Shown here in pieces: positions 63,026 through 64,000 of a stretch of DNA of 64,000 nt. Numbering within the stretch: position 1 is the stretch's first letter; each line of letters begins with the position of its first letter. Below the pieces are notes generated by a model. The model was not told the DNA's origin and made no database searches. It saw only the letters and a program-made list of their open reading frames with translations. Both the position numbers and the translations under genes were made by a program. The DNA comes from Ketobacter sp. (GTDB taxonomy: Bacteria > Pseudomonadota > Gammaproteobacteria > Pseudomonadales > Ketobacteraceae). The DNA lies in the NCBI RefSeq assembly GCF_003671495.1, contig NZ_RCHN01000028.1:1-64000 (forward strand). Direction: 5' to 3'.

Positions 63026-63042
63026 TTGGCACAGAATCTGCG
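63026..63042 (+). promoter_or_regulatory. Putative sigma-54 promoter of the YopT-like protease
   Basis: TTGGCACAGAATCTGCG matches the -24/-12 consensus TTGGCAC-N5-TTGC at all but one position; GG (63028-63029) and GC (63040-63041) are ten bases apart. Its start would fall about 12 bases after the GC, near 63053, giving a leader of about 35 bases that contains a GGAG before ATG 63089. A very good match. Confidence 0.72.
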
Positions 63043-63088
63043 ATAGACCGGTCAGAGCAGTCATCTTTCGTTTGATCGGAGCAACATC

Positions 63089-63805
63089 ATGAGTTGGGAT
63101 ACAAAAGTAAGCACAGGAGTACAGAAATTCGGCGGCCAGGTTCTGGTGCTGTATCGGCAGGGCCTGGACATCCGGGTCAAGAGCGGGGGCTCCCTGGTAA
63201 ACGGTGGCTGGTGTCTGGCCATGTCCATCCAGTGGATCATCAAAACCGCCAATGAGCAGAGCTTCTGGGGATGGTTCAAACCCCCGGCGGTGGCCTGCCC
63301 CTCCCTGGCTGACCGCAATGCCTCCGCCGGCGTGGGCGCCCCCTTCGTGGCCCTGAAAACCATCATGCAGCATGACGCCAAGCTGGTGAAGCAGAAGGAA
63401 TACCTGATCCAGAGCGGTCTCAACCCCACGGCGGTAATGAACTGGTACGCCCCCAAAATCACCTTCGAAACCCCCTGCCAGCGCAACCAGAATGGGGATT
63501 CCCTGCAGCAGAACGTGGTGAGCGGGGAGACCTTGGCCCAGATGTGCACCCGCACCAGCGGCTATAAAACCATCAGTATCTACGGCGATAGCGGTGCTCA
63601 CGCCATGGCCGCCCGGGTCATCGACGATACCGTGGTCTTCATGGACCCCAATTACGGAGAGTTCTACTTCCCGGATTTCACCGCTTTCAGCAAGTTCATG
63701 AAAGGATTCTGGACCAAGTTCAAGTACGCCAACAAGTTTTCCAAGCTGGTGGCGGTGACCTCTTTCACAGACCCCGAAGGCAGCTACGGTCAGGTCTCCT
63801 TCTGA
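63089..63805 (+). CDS. YopT-like (C58) cysteine protease
   Basis: This 238-residue protein has the YopT/AvrPphB triad in order: Cys42 in NGGWCLAMSIQWI, His171 in DSGAHAMAARV and Asp186 in VVFMDPNYGEF. The surrounding patterns (GxCxxxSxxWI, HA, DPNxGE) are those of the family. No signal peptide is seen, so if exported it would use a type III, type VI or similar apparatus, or act within the cell. The sigma-54-like promoter and a response regulator beginning downstream suggest controlled production. Full-length for the domain with few extra residues; substrate unknown. Confidence 0.85.
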   Translation: MSWDTKVSTGVQKFGGQVLVLYRQGLDIRVKSGGSLVNGGWCLAMSIQWIIKTANEQSFWGWFKPPAVACPSLADRNASAGVGAPFVALKTIMQHDAKLVKQKEYLIQSGLNPTAVMNWYAPKITFETPCQRNQNGDSLQQNVVSGETLAQMCTRTSGYKTISIYGDSGAHAMAARVIDDTVVFMDPNYGEFYFPDFTAFSKFMKGFWTKFKYANKFSKLVAVTSFTDPEGSYGQVSF

Positions 63806-63810
63806 TCCAA

Positions 63811-63835
63811 CCGCTGCCCCCGAAAAGGGCAGCGG
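63811..63835 (+). terminator. Hairpin after the protease gene
   Basis: CCGCTGCCC (63811-63819) and GGGCAGCGG (63827-63835) make a perfect 9-bp stem six bases past the protease stop. There is no T-run, so it could be a weak terminator or a 3' stabiliser. Confidence 0.55.
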
Positions 63836-63906
63836 CTGGCGCCACGCGGTAAAGCTCCTACACTTATAGGATGAGCTTCAATCAATGGACTGTGTCACGG
63901 TAGCCA

Positions 63907-64000
63907 ATGGCGTTAGATCTGATTCCCTATCACAAGAAGAGCGTGCTGATCATCGAGGATCTGGCAGAGATGCGCTCTTCCATGAAATCCATGCTGGCCA
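63907..64000 (+). CDS. Response regulator, N-terminal end (partial)
   Basis: ATG 63907 opens a frame that runs off the window: MALDLIPYHKKSVLIIEDLAEM then RSSMKSMLA. VLIIEDLAEMRSSMK is the first strand and acidic pair (Glu-Asp) of a receiver domain. The output domain lies beyond the edge, so its role, and whether it governs the sigma-54-like promoter nearby, cannot be told. Confidence 0.8.
   Translation, partial: MALDLIPYHKKSVLIIEDLAEMRSSMKSMLA

Noticed and set aside
1..64000. tRNA, rRNA, CRISPR arrays, insertion sequences, prophage genes
   Set aside because: I looked for transposase motifs, regularly spaced repeats and cloverleaf-like segments while reading and saw none; a tRNA scan could still find something missed by eye.

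Overview
This 64 kb window looks like chromosomal DNA of a free-living, probably marine or hydrocarbon-associated gammaproteobacterium of the Pseudomonadales/Oceanospirillales kind (Ketobacter, Alcanivorax and Marinobacter are the sort of relatives I have in mind; this is inference from gene content, not a match). Support comes from moderately high GC by eye, many AraC-type regulators, a TonB2-type energy-transduction operon, alkyl sulfatase, fatty acid desaturase, CoA-transferase and HMG-CoA-lyase genes, and Gram-negative outer-membrane proteins and lipoproteins. I see no phage, insertion sequence, CRISPR array, rRNA or tRNA.

Layout. 0-2.5 kb: end of an upstream gene, a terminator, then a VPEID-CTERM sorting substrate and its dedicated exosortase E/protease fusion, with a sigma-54-like promoter ahead. 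2.5-5.6 kb: an AraC regulator divergent from two paralogous alpha/beta hydrolases with a cysteine nucleophile. 5.9-11.9 kb: LVIVD-repeat lipoprotein plus outer-membrane barrel, a membrane-anchored Ser/Thr kinase and a small lipoprotein. 12-16.2 kb: a four-gene sugar ABC importer (trehalose/maltose-like). 16.3-18.7 kb: GAPDH and a DUF900 hydrolase lipoprotein. 18.7-23.5 kb: a VWA lipoprotein and coiled-coil membrane protein divergent from an atypical response regulator/histidine kinase pair. 23.5-25.9 kb: NmrA-like reductase, AraC regulator, VOC protein. 26-34 kb: a 1334-residue membrane P-loop ATPase with helical/TPR-like repeats and a 1204-residue NMT1-CHASE-GGDEF-EAL sensor. 34-41 kb: BI-1 protein, ParA-like ATPase, ArfB, GlxA-type regulator, a 52-residue small membrane protein, a nucleotidyltransferase, secreted proteins and a DUF1775 protein. 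41.4-43 kb: Tat-exported PhoX-like phosphatase.

43.2-46.7 kb: a fumarate reductase/succinate dehydrogenase operon in C-A-B order with a di-heme cytochrome b. 46.8-51 kb: a divergent catabolic cluster (hydrolase and VOC protein against CoA-transferase and HMG-CoA-lyase-like enzyme) around a perfect 14-bp palindrome. 51.1-57.1 kb: a tightly overlapping TonB2-type operon (DUF3450, TtpC-like, ExbB, ExbD, TonB, TPR) ending in a quinone oxidoreductase. 57.1-60 kb: alkyl sulfatase with an outer-membrane protein. 60.2-62.9 kb: an acidic hypothetical protein translationally linked to an AraC regulator, and a desaturase. 63-64 kb: a YopT-like cysteine protease behind a strong sigma-54-like promoter, then the start of a response regulator cut by the window edge.

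The items most worth following are the exosortase E/VPEID pair, the YopT-like protease with its sigma-54 signal, the giant membrane ATPase, and the VWA/coiled-coil membrane pair divergent from an unusual two-component system. Family names rest on motifs read by eye; no searches were run.
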